Below, piece after piece: positions 11,833-25,465 of a stretch of DNA of 64,000 nucleotides. The notes under the pieces are model-generated. The model searched no databases and had not been told where the DNA came from. It saw nothing but the letters and a program-made list of their open reading frames with translations. Position 1 is the stretch's first letter, and each line of letters begins with the position of its first letter. The DNA is taken from assembly GCF_028583425.1 (NCBI RefSeq), contig NC_072801.1:60155766-60219765 (forward strand), in the 5' to 3' direction. A program made the translations under genes and the position numbers. This DNA comes from Eublepharis macularius. Taxonomy: Eukaryota > Chordata > Lepidosauria > Squamata > Eublepharidae.

Positions 11833-14075
11833 GCCAAATTTTACCCAATCTGCTCTGTATTGCCAAGCTGAACTAGAGAACAAGTACCTCCCACCCCGTC
11901 CTTTTGAGGTTCACGTATCGGGCATGTTTCTGAACTTTTGCTCAGATGCTTAATCAAGTTGCTACATTCTTTCTTCCCAACTCCTCCTTATACCGATGGA
12001 TGATGCTGCATAGAGAGGAAGAGGAGGAAGTTAAGAGGGGAGGAGGATGCAGGAAGGACAAATAGGGAGACAGCAGCGTCAAATAGAAAACAGGAGAATT
12101 TAAAACATGCCAGATTGAAAGCAAAACAGTTTTGGGGTAAGCCTGATCTAAGGGCAAAAAGAGGAGAGAGGGTAGTGGAAGCCACTCAAAATTGATGCTC
12201 TGCAATGGCAACTCGCTGATTACGACCATGGACCCTTGCAACCGTGACTACATCAGCTACCCGACACATGCATGGACTAGGGCTTCAGGACATGTGTTCC
12301 CCTGGGGTAAAATAGACATGGGCAGATAGGAACAGGCATGATTCTAGACACTCGCGTAGCCTCGTGTAATTCGTCTCGTCTAGTTTGGCTGTTAGAGAAC
12401 TTCATGATGGAGTACAGATTTGAACTCAGATCTCACTGTCTTATTCCAACACTTGAATCCCTATATCCACATCAGTCCATTATTTTACACTCTTCTGAAG
12501 TTATCTCCATCTTTGCTAATGCTGTTTCATCACCTGCTTACTCGTTTTTAAAAATTCCAGCAAACATACTCTAGTTTCTGTACATCTCCAGGGTGAACGC
12601 ATGCCTGAATATCACCAACTTTTTTTAAAAACACCTTGTCTTAAGAGAAAGAGTTTACAACCAGATTCCTTCTTCTGCAATCCAATCAATACAGCCCTGT
12701 TTAACAAGAGAAAACAGACATTGCTATTCATGAGCAGCGCTGGTAATTGGGAAAGGGAAGAGATTTCAAACCCCTGTTTAAGCCTCCTCCTTACTTTCTA
12801 TTTTATTAACATTAGTCCAAGAGTATTTTTCTTCACAATCATTACAGCAAAGTTGTGTGCAAGGTTAGGAATATATGCAACTGAACTGTTTGCAAAAGAA
12901 TGTAATCAGGAAGAAAATTTGGTTTATTCATTTCAAGAATGCATGATCAGAACTCAGCTATCAGGAATAGGACTTTAGATATGCATCATCCTTGTCTCTG
13001 GCTCATTTCAAGCAGAGCACTGCTACCGTTTCGCGTGATGCTTGAATTGACAAACCACTGGGTTGGATCCTACCAGTCTTTCTGCTGGTAAAAAAGGATG
13101 ACAGAAGACATCCTGGAGAGCATGGGACTTATATTATGAACAAAAGCCAGGACGTAAGGGGGATATAATAAGGAAGGGAATTGGGTGAGACTAAGTTCTG
13201 GAAACTGATCAGTGAAAATGTTGGCTGGATCCAAATAATGGTTTTCAAAAGCAGCTAATCAAAACTAAAGTTAGGCTTTTAACTAATCAAAAAAGATCTG
13301 GTCAGTCAACTGGCTATGTTAGTCAAAGATTAACAACAAAGAGATATACTGTAACCATCAAGTTTAATACTTGGTAAAAGGTTAAGAAAACAAATTAATT
13401 TTACCAGACACTGAAAGCAACTTTTAAATAAACTGCAATGATTTTACTTAAGTCTGCCACAGGAGTTTTACAGAGTGGACAGCCAGATCGCCTGTGGCAA
13501 GCAAGATGGAGTCATGAGTAGTATCTATTTCCACTAGCAGCTGCTGGTGTTCCTGTTCACAGAAATCTGCACTTACAGCCAACAGCCAATAGAAGTTTCG
13601 TCTTGACAGCTACAAGACTAGGGGGCAGCTGGCCCTCACTTATGCTAACAAATCACAATGGAATGTTTTTGTTTTTATAAAAGGTAAGCTGTCACCTACA
13701 CACAGTGATGTTCTTGGTTTCATGCTAGAATATTTGACCACCATTAGATGATTGGATTTGACTGGTCAACTGCTAACCTCAAGCAAAGCAAAATTTTTAG
13801 AAAACCCAAGTTTTGAAGCAAGTTTGCAAGCCACAGCTTGGAACTATGTTTGAATTGACAGGCCCTATTTACAGCCCCCGTTCCACTTCCAGAGGCTGCT
13901 GGGGGTCACAGGAGAGACAGTAAGCTTATGAGGCAGAAAGGACAGAACAGAAACTCCAAGAAGCAGTTCCAAAACAAGCTCAACTCACAACTTGAAGTGA
14001 GACACTGAACTTCCAGGTAGGTTCAAAAAAGCAGCAACAGGACACCCTTAATACAAAGCTCAACAGATACAACAG

Positions 14076-14612
14076 ATGCTACGATCAGCAAAAGACAGTA
14101 GAGACCCCCTCACCTCTGCAGGAGTATACCGTATACCCTGCAGCTGTGGACAAGTTTACATCGGGACCACAAAGCGTAGCATCCAGACAAGAATAAAAGA
14201 ACATGAAAGACACTGCAGACTTGGACAACCTGAAAAATCAGCAGTGGCTGAACATAGCCTAACTCAAACAGGGCACAGTATCTTATTCCAGGACACCAAA
14301 ATACTGGACAACACTTCCAACTACTTTGTCAGACTGCACAGGGAAGCCATTGAAATTCACAAGCATAAGCAAAACTTCAACAGGAAAGAAGAAACCTTAA
14401 GAATGAACAGAGCATGGTATCCAGTTCTGAAAAACACCAGGCTAACTAAACATTCTATCCCCGACAATAGCCCTGCAGAGAAGATTAGCACATCAAGTAC
14501 CAATCCATATGCAAAAGAACCTCCTCAGGATACAGTGAAGCCTCCCGCCATTAGCATTCCACACCCTGGGAAACTCTTACAGGATGACTCAGCTCAACCC
14601 CACCCCTCCTGA
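14076..14612 (+). CDS. GIY-YIG endonuclease region of a Penelope-like element (fragment)
   Basis: 178-residue open frame. It contains GVYRIPCSCGQVYIGTTKRS: the GVY and YIG motifs of the GIY-YIG nuclease fold with two cysteines between them, then TRIKEHERHCR, and later an FVRLHREAIEIHKH block. These are typical of the C-terminal endonuclease of Penelope-like retroelements, which nicks target DNA for reverse transcription. The first Met is only the first one left after truncation; the reading frame is open from near the 5' junction. The frame ends with a Ser/Pro-rich tail. Not a host gene. Confidence 0.85.
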   Translation: MLRSAKDSRDPLTSAGVYRIPCSCGQVYIGTTKRSIQTRIKEHERHCRLGQPEKSAVAEHSLTQTGHSILFQDTKILDNTSNYFVRLHREAIEIHKHKQNFNRKEETLRMNRAWYPVLKNTRLTKHSIPDNSPAEKISTSSTNPYAKEPPQDTVKPPAISIPHPGKLLQDDSAQPHPS

Positions 14613-14668
14613 GTAGATACAAATGACCTGCAAACATCTTTTCCACACTGTGACACTGAGAGATCTCT

Positions 14669-14742
14669 GTCTTTTGGTGCTACACCTCTGAAGATGCCAG
14701 CCACAGCTGCTGGCGAAACGTCAGGAACTACAATGCCAAGAC
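14669..14742 (+). ncRNA. Hammerhead-ribozyme-like fold in the Penelope tail
   Basis: CTGAAGA at 14688-14694, then a 6-bp stem (GCCAGC 14696-14701 with GCTGGC 14709-14714), then GAAA at 14715-14718. An outer helix can form between 14669-14678 and 14735-14742 (eight pairs with a two-base bulge). Penelope-like elements are known to carry hammerhead motifs. Here one extra base separates the CUGANGA box from the stem and no clear stem III exists, so activity is doubtful. Confidence 0.5.
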
Positions 14743-17700
14743 CACGGCAATACAGCCCGGAAAACTCACAATAACCATCGTTCTCCGGCCGTGAAAGCCT
14801 TCGACAATACTTCGACAATACAAAGCTCAGTAGCTTATCAGTTCTGTGGCCACCAACAAGGAGGATGTGCCCAGCCACATACTTCAGCTAAGGCAGTACT
14901 CTTCTAGGCAATCAGGTGAGGAAGCTTTTAAAATTCAAACACAAGACACAAAAGCCATTTAACCCCTCTTATTAGGACCAAAACAGTGTACATTTTTGTT
15001 CTCCAGAGTCTTCATCTGGCAGAATGTAGTATGTGCTTGAGGCAGGGGGAGCAAGATGTTTCAAGCCCTTACCTTAAGGAGTCTCAACTGCACGCTGCAC
15101 AGAACTTGTTGGGAGCTTTTTCTCCCAGAAGGCCAAAGGTGCGGCCTGATGATACCAGTTCACCCAGTACCACTTTATCTATCCAGATCTGCTTGGCATA
15201 AAAGAATGCAGAGTCCCCAAGATTAACGTCTGAAACATCTGCTTCTCTCTCTCTCTCTTTCCTCCCTTTTCCTTTTTAAATAGCAGCTCGACCAAGTTTT
15301 GGAGAACTTGGAAACTTGCATTCTCTTTTGAGTTATGTTGTCTGACTCTAATAAAAGGTGTCACGTGATTTTGGGTTCTAGATTTTGCTTTGAACCCACA
15401 CAGCTACCTGCAATCTGGGTGGGTTTTTTTTTTCAAATGAGAAAATATCTGTGCTGGTTTGTTTTAGGACTTTGATGTGCCAAGAATGACTAATGCAGGT
15501 ATGCGTGGGCAGGTATGCTGAATACTTTTTTGAACTGTGATCTTATTTGCACAACTGCACTACAATAGCAGTTGTTTAGATCTGGACATCCGAAAGGGGC
15601 GCTGGGAAGTTGCCGCTTCCATAGTGAAGGTCAATAACCCATTCAGAAAGCAGTTTGTTAGTGTATTTGCTCCTGCTGCTGCTGCTGCTTTCTGGCTTTA
15701 CCTCTCACCAGTAACCTGAGCAGGGTGTTTTAATCTTGCTTCATTTACTAAGATGTGCTGGGGGTGGGGGGATCACACAATATAGGAACACACTTCAGTG
15801 TTTTACATTCTGGGCTAAGGAGCAACAAGTATGAGAAAGGGATGCAAGGGCAAAGAATAATTGGCTCTGTTCCTCTGCAGTCGTGTCAAAGACTGGAGAA
15901 GGCAAATCGAGTTAAACATTTTAAGGTTACATGCTATAACCAGAAAACTCGGGACTCTACAAAAAGAATAAATAATGAAAAGCATCTGACACACTTCATC
16001 TTTTTTCACACATGAAGCTTTGCTATCTGTGGTGTTTAGTGAGGGGCTGATAAAGAATGAAACTCCCACTACAGCCACCTCAACTACTAAATATGGCTCA
16101 AAATAAAGTCCAGAGCTATGTTTCTTAGTTGAGTGAAACTAGGCCAGCCAACCATCAATTCTTATTATGTGAAGGGACTCTGAAGCTGTAGTGAATTACC
16201 ACCGTCCAAAGATTCTGCTCCTGTTTTAATTATTGGCTTTTTACTGACAAGCACTGATCCTGATTCTCATTGCATTGGTGCAAATTCTTCATTTAGCAAA
16301 CAAATAGGCCAATGTTTTCTCATATATGATGCTGCTGTGTATTTTAAAGATATTCTCTGTGTTAAGCAACATCCAACCTCTGTTCTGGTACAAAGCTGAG
16401 GAAAGACTGAATGGCCCCACATTTGTGTTTCTGCTGTTTTAGTGACAGAATTAGACAGTTTGGAAAGCCAAGAGAACTGGAACTAGGTAACTACGGCCTA
16501 GAAAGTATTCTTACTTGATTAATATCAGAATACTGTTTGCTGGGGCATCTTATCATTAAAGATTTGTTTACCTGGAGTAATGTATGTAGTCAGTCAACCA
16601 ACCAACCAACCGAGAATGCCAGGGTAAAAGAATAATGGTAATTTCTGCAAAGGACTAACACATCTGCAACAGAAGTTTACTTGGAGATATTTCACAGCAC
16701 CAGCACCTTCAGTGGATGCATTTATTTGCTGTTGGGGGTGAGGGAGAGAAGACAGGTTGGTGAAGGGATAGGAACAGAAACCTATCCGCCATGCTTAGCG
16801 AGCCTTCCAGAGACTAGTCAGTTTCACACACAACTGAATATTCCCAAATTACCGCCCCCCCCCAAAAAGAGCACCTACTGACTGCTTTCATGCACACTTT
16901 ATAAAAGAATGTGTGCAAATAAGAGGAGACCCCCCCCCCTTAGATTTCAAAACCTTGGGGTCTTCCTTTTGCCCAAGATGATCCTGGAAACCCAAAAACC
17001 AACCTCTCATGACACAAGGTTTTAATAGAAGACTTGTATGCTGATAGCAATAGACTGTGTTTAACCAACAGGCCTTCTGTGGTATTCCCAGCAAAACTAC
17101 AGACCACAGACAAATATACTTGGCCAAACACTGTTGCCAAGATCAACCTGACTGCTGGTTTTCAAGGCAAGTTACTGGTGAGTGGTGAGTTAAATGAGGG
17201 TTTGGTCAGAAGGACTCGATACCCAAGCTGCAGCTCCCTATGTCAAGCAGCAGATTATACATTTAGAGAGATTATATTTAAAATGTGCTTCAGAGTATCT
17301 GTTAAAACAGTCAAGACTCACAGCAGATGAATCTGCCTAGAAGTTGGATAACTATTACCATGGCTGTTCATACTGGGCTCAAAATATTCCAAATACATTT
17401 TAAAAAGTTAAAGATATATTTTTGATGGTAAAACTTACAATTTTGCAACAAGATGGAAATGTTTCCATTTGAAACTTTGTGCAAAAACATTTTCAATAAT
17501 TTAGATAGTAGTTAAGATATTGAATTTAGTATTTATGTTATTGTGTTTTTCTGTATTGTTTCCTCTTTTTGGTGTAATACTTAATAAAAAATAGGAAGTT
17601 AAACAAATATTTGGGATGTATCTGCATACTTTATTTTAAACAAAGCCTGATGATTTTCAAAAACGTCTCCCCAACATAGTTTTGGAAACTTGCCTTTTAG

Positions 17701-18464
17701 GATACTAATGGAAAATGGAGGAAAACTAATGGAAAACTGTGCTGTGCTCACAAGTCACTACTTTGCTGTACAGATCACTAGACATACATATTGCAGTATT
17801 TATGTCCAAGTATAATAAAATCCCAAGTCATTCATATTTCGTAATTGGCTTCTACAGTATACCAAGACTAGCCTGCTTTCAACATTTCCTATTTGAATGC
17901 CTTGTCATATACCCTAGAGTGGCAGCTGGTATCCATAAACATTTCCAAAACCCTTTTCATTCTCATTCACACAATATCCCTCAGGATGCAAAAACAACAA
18001 AAATCACTTGCCCAGCTTTATCGAAATTTGTGCTGGTTGGCTACCGTAATGAGTCCCTTGTATAGTCTCCTAAAACAGCAGACCAAAAAGTCATATTGCA
18101 TGGCCATCAAAGCAGTCTTTGGGGGTTGGACAAGGTAGGTGATAGGCAACTTGTACCTCAAATCCAGGCAGGCATTAGCCACTGTGTCACATGATCTGTT
18201 CAAGACTGAAGTCTGCCAAGACACAAATGCCTCTGAAATACCCCAAATATGCCAAAAACTAAGGTTTAAGCAGCATTCAGGGGCAAATTAGGAGGTAGTG
18301 CTGGGAAACAGAGAGATCATAACTGGACAAACTATACACTCTATCCAAGATTTTGAATAGTACAGCTAAAATCTAGGACAAATGCAAGTGACCTAGAAAA
18401 CACACGAGAACTGACCACGTTAAGAAAACATGAAGAAAAGACAAATGCTGGGGGAAAATTTCAA

Positions 18465-18530
18465 ACAATTAAGGATGCAGCCCAGTGAGAAAAGCAGACT
18501 ATAAATGACATAAATAAAATAAATAAATGA
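18465..18530 (+). mobile_element. LINE 3' tail fragment
   Basis: Short tail with agtgagaaaagcagactata, then aaatgacataaataaaataa. It matches the 3' ends at 53600-53686 (plus) and 20829 (minus). Confidence 0.6.
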
Positions 18531-20828
18531 TCTTAGTCTGTAAAGATTATGTTCTACTGAACTTCTTAGGGCTGAAGATTCTCCATACAAACAAAACTTT
18601 ACTTGCAACAGCAGAGTAAAGGCCACGCTTTAGCAGAGCTCATTACCTTATTGGCCCACAGCCAGGCTGAGATGGGACAGCTACAAACCTTAACGTAGGT
18701 GGGGCTCACTGGTAACTGGGGACAGTTACAACTTCTGATGAGCAAAACATCATCTGGTGGTCTCTTTTGCAAGCCAACAGTTTCACAAGAGACAAAGAGT
18801 TAAGAGCATTTTAACACCTCAAGCTTGCCAGTTCTACAATTATCTCATGTATATCTCAAATCATTATTTCCGCAGTCATTACAATAGTTTTATTTAATAT
18901 TACTTGCTGAGTTCTGCCCCTCAATTTCAGGTCAGAACTCCTTTTTCTACATTTTCCTTCTCAATTCCTCATCACAGAGATGAAACCATTATTCAAAATT
19001 CAAGACTGTAATGGAATCTCATTTATAAACTCTCTCCCCATCTCATATGAGATCACACAGAAAAACCAGCACAGCGCTGTGAGGTCACTCACCAAACCAA
19101 GCCAAAATGTTACAACAGCTACATAATGACAAGGAAAGCCATGCTTCAAAGTGTGGTAGGTACAGCCCCTGAACAGGAACTGTTGCCCACAAGAGCCACA
19201 ATCAACGATCTTTTGGAGGCCAGTGAGGAATCAGTGAACTCGAAGCCAATAGGGAGCCTGCTTAGAGATGAGGTGGGTATGTATGCATTTGGAAGGCTGA
19301 ACACCCACGCAAGACACGCCAAGACGCATATGCAGAGCTCTATTAGGTTTGTACATCCTGTCCCCGTCCTTTTCGCTACTCACCTCCCTGTTCTGCCAAG
19401 CACTATGAAAGCAGCCTCACTTTACAGCATATTCAGCCCAAATCATACCATCTGTTTCTGGTCTTCATGACCATCACATACCTCTCCAGTTCATCATGCC
19501 ACACACACACAAACTGCACACATGCATGCTAACATTTGTGCAGAACGCTACACCTGAGACTGGAGAATCCACTTTACCTCCCGACATACTCGCCAAACTC
19601 CTCAAACAGAAAACCTAAATTCCAGAATATGAATGTAGTTTTCAAGCTGGGGGTGGAACAAGTAAATATGTCTTCCTTATTGAAATTGTACAGTACTGGG
19701 CTTTACAATATTGGAAGTCTCCCCCAGTGACTGGGATGACGAAGGAGAGGGGATAGGACAACAAAGGTGTGCCGAAATCTTATCTCCTGAACAAAGGAAG
19801 CAATGCTAGACAATTTCTTTCTGTTTTCTAAATCCTAAAGCAAACACAGCTCATCTTTCTTCTCTGTTGTGGACTGACAATGAAGAGAACCAGCAAGCTA
19901 GGAGGAACAATTGATATATGATGGAGAAGACAGGATGGAAAGGTGAATTTAACTGCATTTAACTGCATTTTTAGAGACCTGAACTAAAAGTTATTTTAAT
20001 AATTAAAGCCCCCTATTATATCAGTCCCATCCAGCAACCTGTGTTCAACAATGGCCAGTTAGAAGCTTCAAGAAAGTCCATAAGCAGAGCATGAAGGCAT
20101 CAGGTCATCCCGATCAATGTGCATAACACTTTCCCAAAGCACCAAAAAAGCAACTGAAGAAGTACTTCACTTTGATGATTCTTCCTTAGCGAGGTTTTAG
20201 TTTTATGTTTAATAACTCTGGCTTCAATAATGCTTTCCATCAATTTATCTAAGATACATGCTAGTGTAACAGAGGCCTGTAATTTCTTGGTTCCCTGCAG
20301 ACTTATTATCAAAAATCGGTGTTATGATAGGTTAGAAAGGAATAGAAATAGGGAACATTTATAATCATTTAATAGCCAGGAGAAACAGAATGATACTTTG
20401 AAAATACAGTAATGTGCCCAGGATAGGTACTGCACAGAAAAATTAAACTACAACGCCTATAGAGCTGCTTGTTTAAAGAAAAAAGCTAAAGTTTTTACAA
20501 AACTACATATACTACTGGATTACACAGCAGAATCCATCCTGCCAACTCTGTAAACATAAACAAAGTCACCTACTTCAGGAAATACCCTAAATAGCATAGC
20601 ATTTTTAAAATCATAATAAAGTTCCACAGAAAGGTTACTTTCCTCACATATGCACAAAATACAAACAGGTCTCTGTGTCCACCCACAAAACTGTTTTCTT
20701 ACAGAATTGCCCAAAGTATCTTATTTAACACTTACTTAAATTATACTACTAATTGAACCTATAGGTTCTGAGTAGTTGCCCACAGTATCAAAAAGATTAA
20801 CAGATTTCAAGATGACCTCTTACAGAAG

Positions 20829-21475
20829 TGGTCTTATTTATTTATTTATGTCATTTACAGTCTGCCTTTCTTACTGAGACTCGAGACGGATTACATAGGG
20901 TGAGATTTTAGTACAGTCAATTTCAGAAATATTTCCATAAACAATGCCATAGGGTAAATAGATAAAAGTTCACAAAGACAGCATGAACAGGAATCCAATA
21001 CAACGTAGTGGTGAGGTCTATGGTTCCTAACTCATTAGTGGATCATTTGAGATCCCCTCCCTACAATACAGCCCTTCTATCCGAGTAAAAAACCTTTTTG
21101 AATAATTCAGTTTTGCACCATTTGCGAAAAGCCAGGAGAGTGGGGGCTCTCCTGACCTTCTCAGGCAGGCTGTTCCACAGGGTGGGCGCCACCACAGAGA
21201 AACCTGTGCACAGGCTGCTGTTGATTTCGCCAATGTGCAGGCTGGCACCTGCAGAAGATCCTGTTTGGAAGAGCAAACCTGCCATGGAGGAGCATGAGGT
21301 GGTCCTGTAGACAAGCCGCACCAAGGCCGTGAAGAGCTTTGTAAGTGATAACCAATACCTTGAACTGAGCATGGTAACCAATGGAGTGATTGCAGGATGG
21401 ATGTTCATACTCCTGCTTGCTCCTGATAACAGTGGAGCTGCAGCATTTTGCACCAACTGGAGCCTGCTAGTTCTT
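20829..21475 (-). mobile_element. CR1/L2-like LINE 3' end
   Basis: On the minus strand the end of the last LINE reading frame is visible: FSVVAPTLWNSLPEKVRRAP followed by LLAFRKWCKTELFKK. A 3' UTR and an A-rich terminus (rc of ttatttatttatgtcattta) follow. The tail agrees with that at 53270-53686. 5' truncated. Confidence 0.75.
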
Positions 21476-21961
21476 CAAACTTTCTACTTTCCAAACCCAC
21501 TTTTCACATCAGCCAGCAAGCTAAAAAAAATTCTATATATTCTCCATAGAACTCACACATGATGTAGGGGGCCCTTGAATGTAAGATAAAGATATAAACA
21601 TTTTAGTTTTGAAAAAGAAGAAAAATTCTTTTTTAGTGCTTTGCAAGACTGGAAAAGCAGGAAGGGGGAATCCTTATTCATTTGTGAATTTCAACTACTA
21701 CATTTCAGCAAAGCACATTTTAAGCGTTGCCAATGATGTATTAAAGAATGAACATGCTCAAATCAGCTTGACTCATTCATCAACCTTCGCCAATATCAAA
21801 ACTCTTGCTGTTAAACTCCTCAAAACCCTATTGCTAGTCAAAAGTTATTCAGTTTTAATGCACTGCTATTTATTTTTGTCAGGCTTTCTTCCATCTCCCA
21901 GTGAACATATAGGTGCTTAATGCTCATTCACTTTGGAACAAGCAGTCAAATGACAAAGCAC

Positions 21962-22095
21962 GATTTGAGTCCACGGCACCTTAGAGACCAACAAGACATT
22001 CAGGTAAGTGTTCAAGAGTCAAAGCTCCCTTTAAGGTGCCACTGGACTCAAATCCTGCTGTTCTACTTCACACCAACATGGCTACCTGAAACCAT
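21962..22095. mobile_element. Hammerhead-like tail repeat in inverted-pair form
   Basis: A minus-oriented tail piece (from 21962) is joined to a plus-oriented one. 21962-21983 (gatttgagtccacggcacct) is the reverse complement of 22032-22054 with one inserted base. The plus part ends with 'cacaccaacatggctacctg', the family terminus. Confidence 0.65.
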
Positions 22096-25000
22096 GAACA
22101 AGGTGAATCACCCACTCTTTCATTCTCCACTCGCCTAAGATAGCTACCCTGGTATTGCAGCTTTTTCCCTGCCAGGAATGCAAAATGTAACACTACAGCC
22201 ACACTACTAGATTACTCTGCCTCTTTAAAAGGCCAGAAAACAGAGAGAAGGCAAAGCACTTTAGCAGACATAATCCATTGCTGTTTTTCCTTAGCAGGGC
22301 AGAGAGCTGTTAATCTTGGTACAAACAAGTGAGCACATAACAAATGTCACTGATATAAACACAAGGCTATTTCTCACATTATAAAGGGCAAAGCCAGACC
22401 TGCCATCAAGCCAATCTTAACTCACTAGTCAGCGTACCTACTAGAGGCACACTTGGAAGTATATCTGGTCACCGTTGCATTTCCCATTTCAAGGTGTACA
22501 CCTAAAAACGTGATGCGTGAAAAAGATGACAACGATCCACAAACAGCCCAAAATATTCACCAAGAATTTCTTGCTCATGTAGGCAGGTGGTTCTCTCCAC
22601 AGAAGAACCATGGAATAACCACCTTTGAAACTTGATTGGACATACAAGCTCACATGTATCAACACACAACTTCAGCACCTTAACTGCAGTTTACCATCCC
22701 AGAAGTATCTGGCAGTGATCAGAAGGATGCATACTGAGTGAGCATTTCCTCAGGATGCTTAGCAAAAGGTTTGTCAAAACAGAAGGTGCTTCAAGTACAA
22801 TAAATACATAAGATTGTGCCTCTGGCCTGCATGCAACAGAGCTTTCGGCTAAATCAGCAATGAAAGCATGTATTAGTCCCATCCCAAGCCAACCCTGCTG
22901 TGAGAAAGATTGAGGACCCTCGGCTGACTGTCAACAGTACTAAGAGACACTTTGTTGGAAATTCAAGTCTCTTATTTCAATTACTTCCTTATGTGTTGAC
23001 TGTAGCAAGGGAATTGTAGCTTTAGGACCCTTCTGCCAAAATTGTCAAGGCAGGCTGCAGCTACATGCCTCGTATAAGACTGTGCAATGTGAACTTTTGC
23101 AACAGTGCAAGCTGTAAATCTTTTTTTAAATTGATCAGAGATACACTGAACTCCCCCTGGGTATGAGAAGAAAACGTATTGCAGAATTTACCCAAGGTAA
23201 AACAAAGATAGACTGATAAGATCCGTTTTGGGGGGCAGAGGGGGCCTTATGTTTACTAACAGCCAAGTTAATGGAAAGGGGGAAAAGCAACGCCACAGGC
23301 CTTCTGTCTACTTTAACTTTCTCAAAGAATGGAAGCTAGAGAAAGAAAATAATTGTAATGAATATCACCATCCCCACCAAATAATCATGTCAGCAATCTC
23401 CCCATTTGTAGACTTGGGAAACTGGAGGGGGAGAAACAAGGGGAAAGGAACAATCAGCCCTTGAAACACTTGAGTTTAAACTGTGAATCTGAGCTCATGA
23501 ATGTGTGCAAATATGTGGGATGGAAGATTTTCTAGGGCTTTAATGTTCTGCTGAAAGATTTCTGAAGGTTCATGGTTTGACAAGACTAATAATGAATGAA
23601 TGATATTGCTGATACAATATTGTGCAAGCTTGGCAATTTCAAACCTGTAGTTAGTGTTTTCATGTGATTATCCCAAAGAACTGTGTGTGTGAGAGTAGAT
23701 GTCTGTTTTATTGATAAAGCCACAAACACAATAATCCAACACCCCTCCAATCAAATTTTGAATTCACTTGATTGATCAGAACATCCTTTCCAGCAACAGG
23801 TTTTTTATTTGACTTGCACAACCAAAGCTATCTGGTACAGAACTAATGCAAGTGATGTTATAAAGACTGACAGTGAAACTGAGCCCCTGTCCATATCCTC
23901 TCTGGAAGACTATTAAATTCAACTGAAATGACTGAATGGACAACCTCATCCTTGGCATATGTTACATGCTTCTTTAGATGTTCTAGGAAGTTGACACTAA
24001 TTTTAAATTTGTTTACTAATTGCAAACCAAAGTAAAAATGATAAACTACTCTATTTAGGACACTGTGTAACTGTCCTCATCCTATAGTCATTTTAACTTG
24101 ACACAGAACTGTCACAGCATGTACATTCTGTGTATCATGGACTTTTTACCCCACTACTTACAAATGTCTGTTTATGACCATTTATCAGCCAACCATGAAT
24201 AGACTTCAGGCAAACTCTAGTTCCTAAAAGATGAAGCAATCTCTAGTTCCTAACAGCTCACACTACAGTAAAGCTGTTTGCCTTGAACATGCTACAAGTC
24301 GCCGTTTGTTTTTTCTCAATGCTAAATATGCCAAACACATGTTATTTAGGGTAGTATTTAGATATGCTTTCATCTTGTGCTCTCAACATCAGCCTCACCC
24401 ACAACTCCATCATAAACTGAGAGTGCATATTAAATTGGTGATATACTTTCTGTGTAAATATTCAAAACAAAGCAAGACTCTCCCTCCAAAATCTCTCACA
24501 GAGGAAGAAAACATTTAAAAGCAAAACTTGCCTCTCATTCCCACCACTTAGCCACATTTTCAAGAATACATTAAAACATCCTTATGCATCTGGTGTATGC
24601 ATCTGGGGAAATCTCTGATTCACAAAAGTGTACGCTGGAATTCATTTTGTTAATATTTAAGGTGGCTGTTTTATTTTGCATTAAAACAGAAGAGACAAAT
24701 AAAAACTACTAGTAGATGACACCTGTAAACTTCCTTCCTGAAGTGAGCTGTGGAACTATTACTTCCCTGATTCATCAACACAACATTGGCGTCTGCAATC
24801 CAGAGATAGAGACTGGTGAGGAACAGAACAAAAGTCCATTCAAAACATTTAAAGATAGCAAGAAAAGGTTACGAAAAAAAGAAAAGAGCATTGGAATGCA
24901 TAATTCTGAGCAAACAACCTAACACAGCCTTGCAAGCATGGGAGAAGAAGCCTAGTAGATCGGGCCTTTTGGGGGCATACCAATGAAAGGGAATATCAGG

Positions 25001-25398
25001 TCACAGCAGTTAGGGTTATTACAAAGTCAGCAGGGAGCTGTCAGTGGTCAGTGTATGCACAGTTATCTGAGCTGAGTTTATCCATTAACATACTTAGCCA
25101 CCCTTTTGTACACAGTCAGGAAAGCTATTATATAATGAGTGGATACTTTCCCCTACATTTTAAATGCATATGGCAATTCCAAGCCATATTTGTGATTATG
25201 AGGAGTGAACCACACAGGGTAGCAATTATTTTGTACATTATAAACAAAATGCAGCATATAGAATGGGTACCAGTGGGTGTTGCAAGGGGAAATAAAGAGG
25301 AGCGGCTTACTGCCAGGGGCAGAGAGGGTGTGGAAGGAGTTAGATATTGTTTGTGCTTTCCTTCCAGTGTGAGGAACGATCATTTAAAAACTTATATT

Positions 25399-25465
25399 CA
25401 GAAAAGCAAAAGTTGGGTCCAGAAAAGCAAACGTTGGATCCAGAAAAGCAAAAAGTTGGGTCCAG
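25399..25465. repeat. Three-unit tandem repeat, about 22-base period
   Basis: Three near-identical units of the form cagaaaagcaaa(a)gttggr, with tcc at the junctions. They abut the tail repeat that begins with gggtccag, so the third unit may overlap its boundary. Confidence 0.75.

Larger units (their letters stand above)
14063..14816 (+). mobile_element. Penelope-like retroelement, 5'-truncated insertion
   Basis: A 754-base insertion bounded by the perfect 13-base direct repeat aatacaaagctca (14050-14062 and 14817-14829). It carries a GIY-YIG endonuclease reading frame and a 3' untranslated tail with a hammerhead-like core (14669-14742). Only the 3' end of the element is present; the reverse transcriptase part is missing. 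The uncorrupted duplication and long reading frame suggest a fairly recent insertion. Confidence 0.88.

Noticed and set aside
21061-21456. 131-codon minus-strand frame as a host gene
   Set aside because: The LWNSLPEKVRRAP motif and the A-rich tail show it is the end of a LINE reading frame.
25399-25465. Tandem repeat as a CRISPR-like array
   Set aside because: Three adjacent units without spacers in a vertebrate genome.
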